A stretch of DNA of 64,000 bases. Origin: Protula sp. h YS-2021 (taxonomy: Eukaryota > Annelida > Polychaeta > Sabellida > Serpulidae). Under the pieces are notes generated by a model, which had not been told where the DNA came from, ran no database searches, and saw only the letters and a program-made list of their open reading frames with translations. Made by a program: the position numbers and the translations under genes. The stretch is taken from positions 111,156,219-111,220,218 of the forward strand of contig OX457024.1 of NCBI GenBank assembly GCA_949752745.1, given 5' to 3'. Below are positions 13,400-26,700 of the stretch, piece by piece; positions within the stretch are counted from its first letter, which is position 1; the number at the start of each line of letters is the position of its first letter.

Positions 13400-16230
13400 T
13401 CCTTGTCCTGGGTGCTTTGTATTGGATTCGGAACACTTGGAAGACCTGTGAAAGAACCAAAAAATAATGAGTCCACTGGCCTTCTACAGACCAATCCAAT
13501 AGAAAGCACACCAGTCTCATTCCTTAGTGCTATTATATTACAAATACATATAGTCATGTCTGCGATAGAGAAACTGGGCAGAAGTAAATTTCTTGCACCT
13601 CTGACATACTCTTCTGTTCTCTAACGCCGCTTTTATGTCACTTGGTAACTTTGTTTGCATAAAACAAAGAGTTTCGTCACAAAAAGCTTTATCAGTTTCA
13701 CGCTTACTTACAGTTTAACAGCAAAATGGTGCTAGAGAAGTTTCGAGGCAATTTCTGGTCTTACCAAATTCAAAATTGGCTTTAAGTTTTTTGGCATAGA
13801 TTTTTTGGGGGATTTTAGTCTTGGGTGATCACGGTAGTTTCCGGTAAACAAGCCGCTGATGAGGCAAATATCTCATGCGTCGATGTTCTTGCAGCTTTTT
13901 CAAGTTATTATGTTTATTTATTATTTATATAATAATGTTCCAAATTGGCACTCAGATATAAAGGGTACTATCAGCTATATCAGGGATAACGAGTCGGGAC
14001 CGAATACGGTCGGTCCGGGATGGTTACCTGATTTTCGTGATGTCGAACGTGATGTCATATTGCAATGTGAACGAGAAAGCTCTCACTCTCGCGTAGCAAT
14101 TGTGACGTGATTAGTAATGCAATCGTATCGAACGTCCCATGATACATTCCAGTAAAGCAGCCGCCAATTCGATCAAACTGATCCCCCTGTTCCTTGAATA
14201 ACCTCGTTTTGGCAACATTGGAAATTCTTATTTCGTTTGATTTCTCATCAGATGTCACTTGAAATCTATTTGAAATCTGTAGACTGTGGTATTCCGTCGT
14301 GGAAGCTTGGTCGATACGAGGCATTAACCCAACGTCAGCAGTAATGCGCAACATCTTTGATTTGCAGCGTAATACTTTGCTGGCTCCTATGATGTCATCG
14401 CTTTGGATAAATGACAACATCAAATAGTGCATCATGTTCAGGGGTGATTGTCCATATTTGTCGACGTCATATGCAGGAGCAATCATGTGTTTGGAAACAT
14501 GCCGGTTCTATAGAATTCTATATAGTTTACGTGAGTGTGAGGAAGAGTGCATTATGTACTGAAGCATGCAGTGTTCTTTGATGACTTACTGACTTGCTAT
14601 TTGAAAGATGATTTAATGACTAATACTTCATTGAGCGTTTAATATTGTTCAATTGTGCATGCCACACTTTATTCAGTTTGCAATATGGAAATGATATGGG
14701 CCGGCCCGGGTTTGTTTCACTTCTGCTTATGAAACGTCTTGGTAATTAGTTGTCAGCAAACCGTGTAGCAGTCAAATAAAGTTTTAGAAGGACTTCGTGT
14801 GGCAAATAATGTTTCAATATGTTCAAACCACGATGATAAAATATGCCCAACTGACTGATCGAATTATTGTTTTTGCGGGAGATTTGTAACGATTTAGGTC
14901 AGATGACCTAATTGTCTCTGTCTTTTCTGTGTTATTCCTTTGATTAGAATATCATATAAATGTCGGCCTGTGATCGCTTTTTACTTGTTTCTGGAGTTTG
15001 CACCCGTATCGGGAAGACGAAAAATTACGATTTTTCGGAAGATTTTGTACCTGTGTATATTTTATTTATTATGGCAATTTGTACCAACAAAACAGTTTCG
15101 AGTTTTCAGCATCAGTGTTAGCTGAAACCACCAACCACTTTCGAATTTTCAGCTTTAGTGTTAGCTGGGACCACCAACCTCAGAAAATAGTGCTGCAGGC
15201 CGGCCTCATCAGGGTATGACATGAAGCGGCGTCAGCAGGATTAATTCCACGTCCCCTGCTAGTCATGGACGACGATACAGTAATGTGTGAAGTGTGCGAA
15301 GAGTGCAACGGAACAGTTGTCTGTAAACCGCCTCAAGACTGTAACGGTAAAGAGTAAAGTGTAATGTGTAAAGCGTGCCTAGACAAACAGATGTTTCCCA
15401 GATAAACAATGATTCTTAAGGCTAATGTTATTTTGACCCGGTACGTACAAACTAGTTACCAGTCATTTATTTTGAAAACCCCTAAACGCGGAGTGATAAT
15501 TTTGAACTAATATTCCCCTTTTCAGCCAAGCGTTGAATGTGATTCCGAAGTACACCGACACCCCGATCTATTTTGTGAGAAAGTACTGAATGAAAATTAT
15601 TCTGCCTTTTTTAAAACAGAAATTGGTACTCTGAAGCTTTCAAGAGTTTTGACACATATTGATTTTGAGGCTAATATAAATTCAATAGGCTCATCTTCTT
15701 TGATTTTGACATATTATAAAGTATTGCTTTATTATGTCACAAATATCAAACTAGTTTTCTATCTATGGTATAATAAGTAATAATGTATAGTCTGTAAGGG
15801 TAGGGGTAACTCATAAGCATAAGCATAAACTTTTCACTTTTAACCACCTTTGTAAAAATATCTAGCAAAGGAGTCAAATATGGAAATTATTCTTTAAATT
15901 TTTTCTTTAATTATTATTATTATTTAAATCTTTCAATTAAATTCCTGTTTATACAAATAGCTGGATAAAGCTCTTTATACATATCGGCGTATTATACTTC
16001 TCATTGATTTAACTTTTGATAAATTTTAATAATCGCTATTTTCATTTGTGGCTGTGTCTTAACTTATGGCTGTGTTATATTTAACGCTGCTTTTATATAT
16101 CGTTTTCTTTACTTACCGTTGTATTTTTATTACTTTTCGCTGTTTTTACTTATCGCTGTTTTAATCTTGTGATGTGTTACAACAATCTTCTAGTAAGATA
16201 TGATTCATGCACAAATGTAATTAAAAGATA
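13400..16230. other. Mostly non-coding; two unassigned small frames
   Basis: No gene is firmly supported. A 143-codon minus-strand frame (14055-14486) has a DKYGQSPLN phrase reminiscent of an ankyrin repeat but no repeat array, splice context or second copy. A short plus-strand frame from 15266 is cysteine-rich (MCEVCEECNG) and followed by a GT-like donor. Either could be an orphan exon. The rest is AT-rich with no recognised feature. Confidence 0.35.
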
Positions 16231-17619
16231 GATATTTCAGGGGCCTTGTAATTTACCACTATGCAGTGGCATGGACCAGTAATTTTTTCTTGCTACAAAT
16301 ATACCATCACTTTACAAAATGTCCAACGACGTGTGTTGTGAAGCTGAATGTTCAGATATCTGCAATAATAATTGCAAAGCGGCTCTTCTGTTGACAGATT
16401 TGGATTTCCATCTTTCACACTTACATAAATGATAACAATGTTTTGTTTTTATTTGCCTTTTATTTCATCAAAGTCATAGGCAAAGCTACTTAATCGAACT
16501 TTAACTTATTATTACTTTGCACACTATCCTGTGTATAAAATTTCAGCTCAAAAGTACCCGTTAAAGACAGACGAATCTATGAAAAATGCCTAAAATGCCT
16601 TACAACAGCAGTCAGATCTATTCCAAATTTCGACTGACGTCACTATAGATGATCCATCCAGCAAGGTGATGCCTCGTTATCTGTTAATAAACAGCGATTG
16701 TAAGTAACTCATATTGTAGGCACGTCTTATAGAGGCGCTGTGTAGAGATTCTGTGTAGAAACTTCGTGCATAGGTCTCGTATATAAACTTTGTGTAGAAT
16801 CCTTTTTGCGGAAACTGCGCACTGAGACTTGCACACTTCGTTTTGGGCACTTTGCACAAACACTTACAGAAGAGACTTCGTGTACACATTTCATGTGCGG
16901 ATCGTTGTATTTCTTCCCTACGGAGAGGGTTTGCATAGCTTAGGACTTAAGTAAAAATGGGCCTGACTGAAAAATTTCACGCAGCGAATCGAGCACATTT
17001 TTAAGTTTAATAACTGCATGTTTTTATTTTTGTTCTCATTCTGTCATTCCACGTCGCAATCGGTATACAAAGGAAGCGAAAGACATTATTCTATCAAGTA
17101 AAATATGAACAACGCAAATAATTAGCTACTGGTTTTAAAAAACCAGACGAAAAAGAAATCACATCATAATACTAAAATAAGAAATGCGTGAGGAATCACA
17201 GGTATATAGGGAAACAACCAATCGAATGAACAACCCATTGGTACAGTAAAAGAAAAACTTATTTACACGTACGGGTACAGGAACAGCCAGGGAAACTGGT
17301 GCTAGCATTTCCATCACGTGCTTTACTTCCATCAAGTTGAAGAGCACGGTTCTGCCAGTGTGGAGGACTGGCATGTCGGTTTTGCATGGTCAATCTCTGA
17401 TACTGTAACAGTGAGGATGTTGTACCTAAAGCTAAATCCAAAGCAACAACAAAACCCAAGAAACAACCTTTATGAGTTCATGTTGACAAAACTGTTTATG
17501 CTGTGATGTTGACAAAATGTAATTACAACTTTATTATATACTTTTATATAACAAATTTACAAATGCAATAAATTTTTAAAAATTCTTCAAGGTAATTTTT
17601 TGAAAATTTCATGCAAAAA

Positions 17620-18110
17620 ATATTCGCTACAGATATGTGAGAATTCAGACCAATACAAACTTTATAGCGCCCCTACTTTAATAGCATTTTCAGTTCGTGT
17701 ATCAATTTTCAATTTTCAAAGTCTTGTATGCATTCTTGGCCTTGATCGACTCTGCATTGTTTTGTGGTTGCGACATGCGGACTCAGACTCAAACATATCC
17801 CAGACGTTTTTAATACAAAGGGTTCATATCAGATGAGCAAGGAGGCCATTGTACAGTCTAGTTGAATTAGCCTTTACAAATTTGCATTTCATCCACAAGA
17901 GGGCAAGCGTTGCCGTGCATAAAATTTGCTGTACAAACGTTTTTACAGTACGGTACGATTTCTAAGGCGGTTTGCTCACAAAACCTTGCTTTCAAATTGC
18001 CATCGATGACTCGTAAAGGTGATTTCCAACCGATTGGAAAAGAACCCTACAATATAATAATTCCTCCATCAAATCTGTCGACTTTTTCTCAACTACTATG
18101 ACCTTATTAC
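17620..18110 (-). mobile_element. Tc1/mariner transposase remnant 1
   Basis: Minus-strand translation in shifting frames gives DGNLKARF, then ALEIVPYCKN, FMHGNACP and WPPCSSDMNP. This is the order found in the DDE core of Tc1-family transposases (DGN, then HDNA-like, then WP-SPD-NP). Stops and frameshifts throughout mean it is dead. Terminal inverted repeats were not identified. Confidence 0.75.
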
Positions 18111-18319
18111 ATTGGAATTTTAACGAAATTGTATCAAAATCTCACAAACCTGAAAAACGGAAAAATGGAAACAACGAACAATTTCGAAACAATGCCGTTT
18201 GTAGAGAACATAGATGAGATTTTAGCCGTTCATGAAGTAAAGTCATCTGAATAATGTGCCACTACTATCGCGTGTGAGCTCCGCTTGCGTTACGAAGGGC
18301 TTGCCCTTTATGTTGCATT

Positions 18320-18710
18320 GAATAAATCTATCGATTGATTCTCCACTGTAGGTAATGCTGCCACACTGACCCAGAAGATCTCAGAGGTGTTCCGAATTAT
18401 TAATATCCGGAGAATATGGTTGCGGCCAACAGGTTGAGATTGTGTGCTGTCATATACTGTAAACTGTCTGTGGCAACATTTGGTAGCGTGTTATCTTGCA
18501 CAAAAATTACGTTGATGTTTAACTGGATGTAGGACATTGGATGTCCACTAAGCAGGGGTTAATATACGTACTTGAGGTCAGAATGCCATTAATGATTAAA
18601 ACGCCACAACTACTAGCTGAGCTTTACTGCACTCAAACACCAGCCAAATCTGGCAACTTTAGGAAACGCACTGTGAAACGTATCACGGTCCTCCATGTCT
18701 GCATGTGCAC
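18320..18710 (-). mobile_element. Tc1/mariner transposase remnant 2
   Basis: Minus-strand frames show FVQDNTLPNVATDSLQYM, then HNLNLL, then PYSPDIN followed by SEHL and DLLGQC. These match the second and third catalytic blocks of a Tc1-like transposase. Since the neighbouring remnant carries the same blocks, these are two separate insertions or a nested pair. Both are inactive. Confidence 0.75.
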
Positions 18711-18798
18711 GTTTCACGTGCAGTTAGTCTTCTCTACACCGTCGGTCGACTTATCCGGTTATTGTTTGTGCCTGGTTCGATCGCCGCTATTTCAGTTG

Positions 18799-19179
18799 CT
18801 ATTTGAAATCTGTTGTGCAAGTGGATAAGTGAAATTGTTGATCTTGTAGAGCCGCAGTAGCTGGTGGCCTAAGTACTTCACGGAAGATCTGCAATGCTTC
18901 CTGTTTCTTGAAATCGATGTTGCAATCGTATACCGTAGCGCATGTAAACCCAAATCTATTGGCAATCCAGTTCGCAGAACTTTCCGCTGTGCACCAATAA
19001 TCTGCTGGTGATATATCGTTTACTGCAAGTCGTACAAAAGTCGTGCCTCGTACAAAAAAATTGATGTCTCTCCAGTTTTTCATGAACCTTGAGTTTAGGC
19101 TGAAAAATAAGGATAGTACTGAGCGAACAATACACAGCAAGACCAATTTGATCTCAGTAGAAAACCGACGTGTACCCAT
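18799..19179 (-). CDS. Possible small secreted protein, unidentified
   Basis: From the ATG at 19177-19179 the frame runs about 126 codons to a stop at 18799. It opens with a hydrophobic leader (roughly residues 8-28, rich in L, V, I and F) and has three spaced cysteines around YWCTAES, FTCAT and YDCN. I do not recognise the family. Its only relative in the window is the broken copy at 120-454. It lies between the PAN exon and exon 2 of the degraded lectin gene, same strand. It may be a first exon of another gene type or a chance survivor. An upstream in-frame ATG at 19221 is possible. Confidence 0.35.
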   Translation of the reverse strand: MGTRRFSTEIKLVLLCIVRSVLSLFFSLNSRFMKNWRDINFFVRGTTFVRLAVNDISPADYWCTAESSANWIANRFGFTCATVYDCNIDFKKQEALQIFREVLRPPATAALQDQQFHLSTCTTDFK

Positions 19180-19739
19180 GTTTGCAATAGTTGCAAAAGG
19201 TGTTAATTGAAGCCAAGGCAAAAATTGGAAGACAATGTCATGTTTGAAATTTTAGAATCTATACATTTTAAATTTGCAAGATATCGAAAAGATTTACTCT
19301 ACACTTTTTTTGTTAATGGCGTTTATATATATTATTTAAACATCATTTCACTTATCATTTTCGTTTTTCAAATGTTTCTTCAGTGGAGTATTACACTAGC
19401 ATATGATAAAGTGATCTATAACCACGTATAAATTTTTGACATGACATATTCTAATCTGCTTCTCTGAGAATCTCTTTGAAGCCAAACGATTTTATGTGTA
19501 ATGTGTTTGCTTATTGAAAGTAACAGGACCATGAGTTTGTGTTCCTTATGTCTCAGTAAAAAAATAGCTTATATTGTTTTTGAAGTTTATACCAAGGTTA
19601 AAAGCCCTGAAGCATAAATAGATGCTAACAGATGCTTTTTAAAGGGATGGCCGAAAGCATCAGTATACGTTAATTTCTAATTCCATGATAGGTGATCAGA
19701 CCAACTGCATTCGCATAGCTTAGGTAATTGGAGCGAACG

Positions 19740-19835
19740 TAAATCTCCGGCTTGCCACTCTGAGCTGGAATCTAACTCGGGACCTGGAGACTATCAGAGT
19801 AACGCTCTAACCAATTGCGCTAATCGTCACAGATC
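19740..19835 (-). mobile_element. tRNA-derived SINE-like head
   Basis: The minus strand reads like RNA polymerase III promoter boxes: AGCGCAATTGGTTAGAGCG (A-box region) and GGTCCCGAGTTAGATTCC (B box). The cloverleaf arms do not pair well and there is no clear anticodon arm, so a SINE head or tRNA pseudogene fits better than a functional tRNA. Confidence 0.55.
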
Positions 19836-20299
19836 CCTGTCTAAGAAGTTTTATAAGCTATATAATTTTATAATTTCATTGCAAATTGTCTTTAGTCGGT
19901 GAGTCTGAACTACTGTAAGACATGGAGTTTCAAAGCTAAATACTTCGCTTAATGTTTTGAGTCATTTTATTGTAGCAGTCGAAATAACTAAAAAGCTGTG
20001 ACTTACTTTTTCTATAACAAGTAACATCGCTAAACTGGTTTTCCGTGATATTAGTGGCATATTCGAGCAGCATATGAGTGATATATAACATTAAATGCAG
20101 CACAATGCTCTAGATTAGAGTACTCCATCGAGTACGCCACACGTAAAACTGGAAATACTTCCATTACAAAATTCAATAATGCTTTTAAAGTGTAATGTCT
20201 ATAACCTTTTTTCGCCAAACATATGTTTAACAGAATGGATATTCTGTGAGCAAGCAATAATGCATATTCGTATTTGTGTAGCATTTTTATTTTACATTT

Positions 20300-21600
20300 G
20301 AAGTAAAAATTAAATTTATTTTACTGTTTTTCAAATTATATCTGTTTAAGTGGCAATGTTGTTATTCAATTTACGAAATGTGAAAGAGCACATTCACAAA
20401 CAACTATCGTTCAGTTAAGCCAACCATGAGGAACAAACAATATTTCAACAGACATGAAACTCGATGAGTAGTTCTAGGGTACATGCATCAAATAACAACC
20501 TATTGGTATTCTGAAACAACATGGCCATATTGAGGTAAGCAAGCCAAAAAATCGCAAAGCAACATTCTGCACTCTTTTATCAAACATGGATAACAATGCA
20601 AACAATGTTAATATTGGTATCGATTTTGGTTATCAATCTGGGCTAGAAAGTAATGTTTTCTAGTAATTTTCATAATTCCCGATAAATAATCTCTGAAGCA
20701 TATAATGAAGTCATTTTACAAAAAAGGTTTTGAAATATGTTGATGAAAGCCTATTGTACTATCACTTGGCTGATGGTAAATATTACACAATACAATTTCA
20801 TTCTTTTTAAAAATATTCCTGACTGAAATGCAATTTTTAACTTCGTCAATGCCGTCACAAAGCATGCGTGGTGCCTTCTTTGTGCATAGCTGCCTTTTAT
20901 GATTCTACACCAACATGAATGCAGACTGTACATGGATCTTCCATAGGCTTGAAATAAAATTTAAGAGCATGTTTTGAAATATACTTTGCACTGACGTACT
21001 CGTTGAGTAATGGTGGATACAATCGTGAACGGTGTACAAAACCAGTTCTCGCGATAATCGGTTTGTTTTGCATACGACATAAACAATGCGCTTCTATGAA
21101 ACACTGACTTCACAACAAACACAATACTCACAACCTTAGATTTACTAGTTTTTTATTCTGCATGTAACAAAAATAAATAAATAAATAAATAATGATCATC
21201 TCTATCGTGCATGTAGTCAAATACCAACCCACTATTTAAGTTCCCAAGTTTCTTTGCTAAATTTTGAGCTCCGATTTTTCAAACCAATCATTGAATCGAT
21301 TTTTCGGCATCTGATAAAGTATTTGCCTTTCAAATAACTGGAGCTGTTTGAAGAGTGGAGAGAACAGTTGATTGTTCATTAATTTCATTTTAGACATCGT
21401 TACAATATATGGTTTACAAAACTATTCAATCATTTGTGAACATTTTGGCCTTTGTCTTCGTGCTGTCTAGAAGTGCCAGAAAGTTAATTAGTACATAGGA
21501 TCTGATTGGTTCCTTATGTGCTCAGTGATCAATATACAAGACAGCCAATTGGGCAGATTTCCACGGAATGTTATTTGAAGTTGAACATTACTGTTGTATT
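20300..21600. other. Intergenic DNA, second duplication block
   Basis: No gene is seen. Parts correspond to 1520-3330 in order and orientation. A short (AAAT)n run lies around 21173-21191. Confidence 0.5.
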
Positions 21601-22085
21601 ACCATGTACATTATTGTAGTACATACTATTGTACTACCTTAAAAAATACTGTAGTACATTACTGTTGTATTACCTTGCACATTACTGTACAACATTAATG
21701 TTGCATTACCTTGTACATTACTGTAGTATATTACTGTTGTATTATCTTGTACATTACTGCAGTACATTACTGTTGCATTACCTTTGTATTATTGTAGTAC
21801 ATTACTGTTGCATTACCTTGTACATTACTGCAGTACATTACTGTTGTATTACCTTGTACATTATTGCAGTACATTATTATTGTATTACCTTGTACTGTAC
21901 TGCAGTACATGACTGTTGGATTACCTTGCCCATTACTGTGGTACATAAGTGTTGCATTACCTTACAAATTACTGCAGTACATTTCTGCTGTATTACCTGA
22001 TACGTTGCTGTACTACATTAATGTTGTATTACCTTGTACATCATTGTAGTAAATTACTGTTGTATTACCTTGCACATTACTGCTT
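21600..22085. repeat. About 36-bp minisatellite (tactgttgtattaccttg type)
   Basis: About 13 imperfect tandem units alternating attactgttgtattacctt with gtacattactgtagtac. Frames on the plus strand stay open (HYCCITLY-like peptide) only because of the period. It is followed by a run of 15 G at 22118-22132. Confidence 0.9.
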
Positions 22086-22139
22086 TTGTTATTGCAGATG
22101 ATGGAATACCACCTGGCGGGGGGGGGGGGGGGTTTGCAT

Positions 22140-23690
22140 CTGTAAAAACCTCGAGGAAGTTCACCAATATGACTCAAGATGGGAGAGGGAAGGAGAATAA
22201 CCGAAGACCATGTCAACTAACTATCCCGATATAAACATTCGACAATTTGCAGACGGAGAGCCGCCAACTAACTAGATTGCTGATGTTGTTTTTGTCTACT
22301 GTTTACATATCTCATTTTGATGCGCCAAGTGGTCTATATTCACAATAGCCACCGGAACCAATAAACAGAAATATTAGATATTTTTTTTCATTTTCATTCA
22401 GGCCTCGTACATAGAGAACAGGAATATATTTATGGAAGAACACACGTGCACATCCGCATTCCCTGCTCTGTTCCTCTTATTCCTTCTTCGAAATCGTCAC
22501 GCTAGTGATAACTGAAAGTGTGTTCTTAGCATCGCCATACGAACGTTATGAAGTGACAGAACGCATCACAGAAGAGGCACAGAGGCAATAAAGCACATTT
22601 TATCACAGAATATGTTTGTACTAAAATTATGTCACCAAATTGTAACCACACTCGCGTTAGCACTGCTCTGAAAAGTATCCCTCAGCGCTGTGCACTATTC
22701 CTACCTAGCCTCTTGCTACCATGCTGCGGGAATGATTCTTATATTTGCTGAAAAGTAGTTTAGTTGCATAATCAGGAGGTAGATGATATTGAAATTACAA
22801 AACCAAGAAAATTCCATTTAGGACATTGACATTTATTGTGGTGCATAAGATAAAGTAGAAAATTTCTACAGAAACACTATCTATTTAAATTAACATTTTA
22901 ATGCATCGGCTACATTTGTGTATAGACCAGACAGAAGTGATTTATAATAGTTTATGAAACTTCATATAAGGTTTTAAATTACTCTCGTACTATCTCACCA
23001 ATGTACGCACTGTCCTTTTCTAAAATGGATTAATACTCTAGTTATATCATGATATTGCCTTGACAAGCATCAACAGTTTATGAAATAGACTAAGTAACGT
23101 CGTATGCTTATCAATATATCGCTAAGTATTTGAAAAGAAAACAGAACCACTTTATTCACTAAAATAATTTTATGTTTCATTCATTTCTGCTTTAAATCAA
23201 CGACCATCTTCTAACAACATTCTAATTCGTGCCGAAAAGTTATATAGTTATTGCTCATTATTTTTAAGCCGCACACTGTATCAGGTTAAATGTAGTTTCA
23301 ATAGAAGAGAAAACTACACAAAAACAAGTGATTTTTTTTTCATCAACATTAACTACTCATGTGTCAAACTTTGATCTGAATGCTAGCAAATTATTAACTA
23401 TATGATCTTATTGTATTAGATTTTTTGATAATTTATACACTGTACACTGTACTGGATTAAATGTATTATAAATAAAAGAAGAAAAACCTACAGAATAGCA
23501 AGTGATTTTTTCGTCATGTTTCTATCGAAACGTTTTTTAAATCCCCTTCTTTACACAAGGCACATCGACATTAAATGTTCCTGCATTAATCTTTATTCTG
23601 AATGTTTCTTTTTTATATCATTTGTATTACGAGAGATAAAGAGAGATAAATGTCTGTTGTTTCATAACATCGCTGTGACTTCGTCCAGTA
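22140..23690. other. Intergenic DNA, duplicated block
   Basis: No gene is seen. From about 22570 it repeats 3390-4480. It carries the 3' flank of the intact lectin gene, including its polyadenylation signal. Confidence 0.5.
23592..23597 (-). promoter_or_regulatory. Polyadenylation signal AATAAA
   Basis: Canonical hexamer on the minus strand about 105 nt past the stop codon of the intact lectin gene. Confidence 0.6.
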
Positions 23691-23700
23691 ATTTTATTTG

Positions 23701-26700
23701 CTATGTATAAACCATCACTTCGCAAAGGTCTAAATAGGCAGTATTTTGAAGCTGTATACTTAGATATCTGCAATAGTAATAGAAATACACTTGTCGTTAA
23801 CAGATGTTAGGGAAGAAAGAGAAGGGAGTGAAGTGGGTAAGGGCTTCTTGTCGTTTGAAATTAAATGTTTGTCTTAAACATAGCCAATATCTTCATTGTA
23901 ATTCATCGTTAATTGCCCATTTAATTGTTGCGCCGAAATTAACTAATAGTAAAATTTAACATAGCTTTCATATCTTGCCCGCTTTCTCAGTTTTCATGCT
24001 TCTACTGATTGATGCAGGAGATTTTTTTCCGTTTGAAATAAAGTTACAAATTTTTGTTTGTTTTTTTAAATAAAAATATCAATACTTTACTGTACTTCAT
24101 TGACAACGTTGTCTTAACTGCAATTCACTGCCAATCAACTATTTAATTACAACCCATAATTAGTATAATTATTCGTAAGTAAAACAGTCTGGAACCAACA
24201 TTGAAGCCCCTGTGTTAATGTGTTAATGAGCAGGCTGTCATAAAGGATCAACCACGAGCATTGTATATTACCTTCCTGTAAGAGTTGCAATACATTCTAT
24301 TTCCTCAGTTAGACTGACTACTCTGTCAATGTAATTGCAAAGTCGTTTGTCTGTTGACAGGTTTGGATTAAGGTCTGCATCGCTTACGTAAATGGAAACA
24401 TTCTTCAGTCGATCGCCTTTAAATAGAGAAGGATGACAAATATGAAATAATGAAGCATTTATAAGAAAAAAAGCATGAAACTCAAACATTAAAATGATTT
24501 CTATTCTTCTATTTTCAAGTCGTATCCACCTCTCAATAAATCTTTTTAAAAATAAGTGTTCAAAACAAACAACCAACCAATTCTATCAATTTAAATGATT
24601 TATTTGAGTTATATTCTACAGAAAATTAAGATATCCAGCTGCAGAGCTACTAAATAAAGCTTTTGCATACTGATTTGCAGACTGTTCTGTTATTATCTGG
24701 AAAACCTCGGAAATTTCAGCTGAAATTTGCCCGTTTTACATGGCTGAGGAAACTGGGAGAAAATTTATTATTATGTCTTACGACAACAATCCGATCTGCC
24801 GTAGATTTTGAGTGACGTCACTACAGATGATCGTAGAAAGTCCACTGTCCACCACGGTGAAGCTTCGTAATCTGTTAATAAAGGGTGCTTGTAAGTCAAT
24901 TCGATTGTACGTTGTGAGGATATGTTGTACAGAGACCATGTGTAGAGACTTGTCGAAAGTGTCGAAAATTGCGAAGTAATTTGTGCAGACATTTTAAGCA
25001 GAGGCTTTATGCTGACAATTTGTGCAGATACTTTATGTGGACACTTTGTGCCAACACTTTATTTATATACTTTGTGTACATATTTTATGCCGACATTTTA
25101 AGTAGATACTTCTCGAACGCCCTTTGTGTAGGCACCATCTGCAGGAGCTTTGGTCTAGACACCTTCTGGAGAGCATTTGGGGAGCCACTGTCGGTAACCT
25201 TCATGTGTAGCTAGAGCCTTTGTGTTGCGACATTGGGTAGACACCTAGTGTGTGCGTTTTGTGTAGACACTCTGTTGAGAAACTTGGTACAGAGATTTTA
25301 TGTAGACGCTTTGTGTAGCGACTTATATTTATATCATAACATGTAGTGAAAGCTACCGTAATGCAATGGTTCTTTTTGCGCTGACTGCCATTCAGATATT
25401 TTGTGTCGCAGTCCGTGTACAACAACGAAAGAAATTACTGCACGAAATGAACAGCATGAGAAGTCATCTACCGGTAAGGAAACCATAACATCAATGAACG
25501 AAAAAAGTGTAAGGAATCAACTACGCACAAGGAAAGAAGAAAAGCGAAAAAAAAATTACGAAAATGTGTGAAAAGAAAAATGTCACTTACGTGTATGGGC
25601 GCAGAAACAGTGGAAGTAATTGGGATCAGCATTTCCATCGACGGCTTTACTTGCTCCAGGAGAGCAGTAGTCACCCCATGTGGAGGACTGGTACGCCGGC
25701 TTTGCGTGGGCTATCTCGGAGACTGTAATCGAGAGGATTTTATAAATGTCTTAATCAAAGTTAGCATCCTAAAATTTAAAGAAAAAAACACAACCATTTA
25801 AACATTATTTCTGAGATCGCTTTGCTCTTATCGCTCTTGTCGTCTGCGTTTCTGGTGCAACGTCACGTCACGTGCATAACGTCACGATTGTGTTATTTTA
25901 AAATTATCTGTTTCGCGGCATTGTTAAAGCAAGATATCATCCAATTTTAGAAGAAAGTTTAAAAGTTTCGAATTGGAAATTCATAGTATAAGGCTGTGCT
26001 ACACAGTTTAGCAAAATAGAAACTGAAAATAATAATAATAATAATAATAATAATAGTGAGTTTTTATGTACCAACTTTCCAGATAACCTGCTCAAACTGG
26101 TTTACAATGTGCGCAAACATGTATATAATTATTTATTACAATTTTTAACTCAGAATTATTATAATTTTGACGTGTCCATAGAGTTTCTCTGAAATCCCTA
26201 TCTATTGGCACATACGCCTAACAATAATGCAACCCTAACTTGATATTAGAGGACTATATAGGCCAACCGACATCCCTTGGGGTTTGTAAATTGTCATGAT
26301 TTCTAGCCACGAGCGGGATAATATCCTAACATTGACTCCAAATTAGTCAATATCTACTTCATTGTCTGACTAAATTAGCGTTTCTGTTGCAAATAACTGC
26401 AATATCTAGCAATTTGTGCGTTCCATTCAGTCTTTAACAATAAGTAACATCAGAAAATGACACATCAGATAGCAGCATCTTTCCAACTCATGTACGAAAA
26501 AGAAAAGGAAATCCTTTGTTATTTTTATATCACTAGATATCGCTAGATTGCCACGTGGTCATGCCTTTTTTTCATGCAACAATGTTAGGCAAAACATTGC
26601 AGCTTACTTTTTTGTTTACTTCCAAGCGGTAGGTAATTAATGATAATTAGAAAGTTCAACTTGTATGTTCATTTTTTATGCAATGACAGCTATAATTGCT

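Larger units (their letters stand above)
16293..20283 (-). pseudogene. Degraded PAN + F-type lectin gene with insertions
   Basis: Traces of all five exons in the expected order. The PAN exon at about 19980-20283 is frameshifted. Exon 2 at about 17274-17400 has a frameshift that splits the QSST part from the DGN part. Exon 3 at about 16610-16690 has an internal deletion. Exon 4 at about 16390-16440 is a remnant. Exon 5 at 16293-16359 is open, ending KVMVYL and TAG. Between the PAN exon and exon 2 lie an unrelated open frame (18799-19179) and two Tc1-like remnants. Confidence 0.75.

Noticed and set aside
14055..14486. Ankyrin-repeat protein gene
   Set aside because: Only one short phrase resembles an ankyrin repeat; there is no second repeat or splice evidence.
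19740..19835. Functional tRNA gene
   Set aside because: Pol III boxes are visible but the acceptor and anticodon arms do not pair convincingly.
21629..22049. 123-codon plus-strand frame rich in Cys, Tyr and Leu
   Set aside because: It is the translation of a 36-bp minisatellite.
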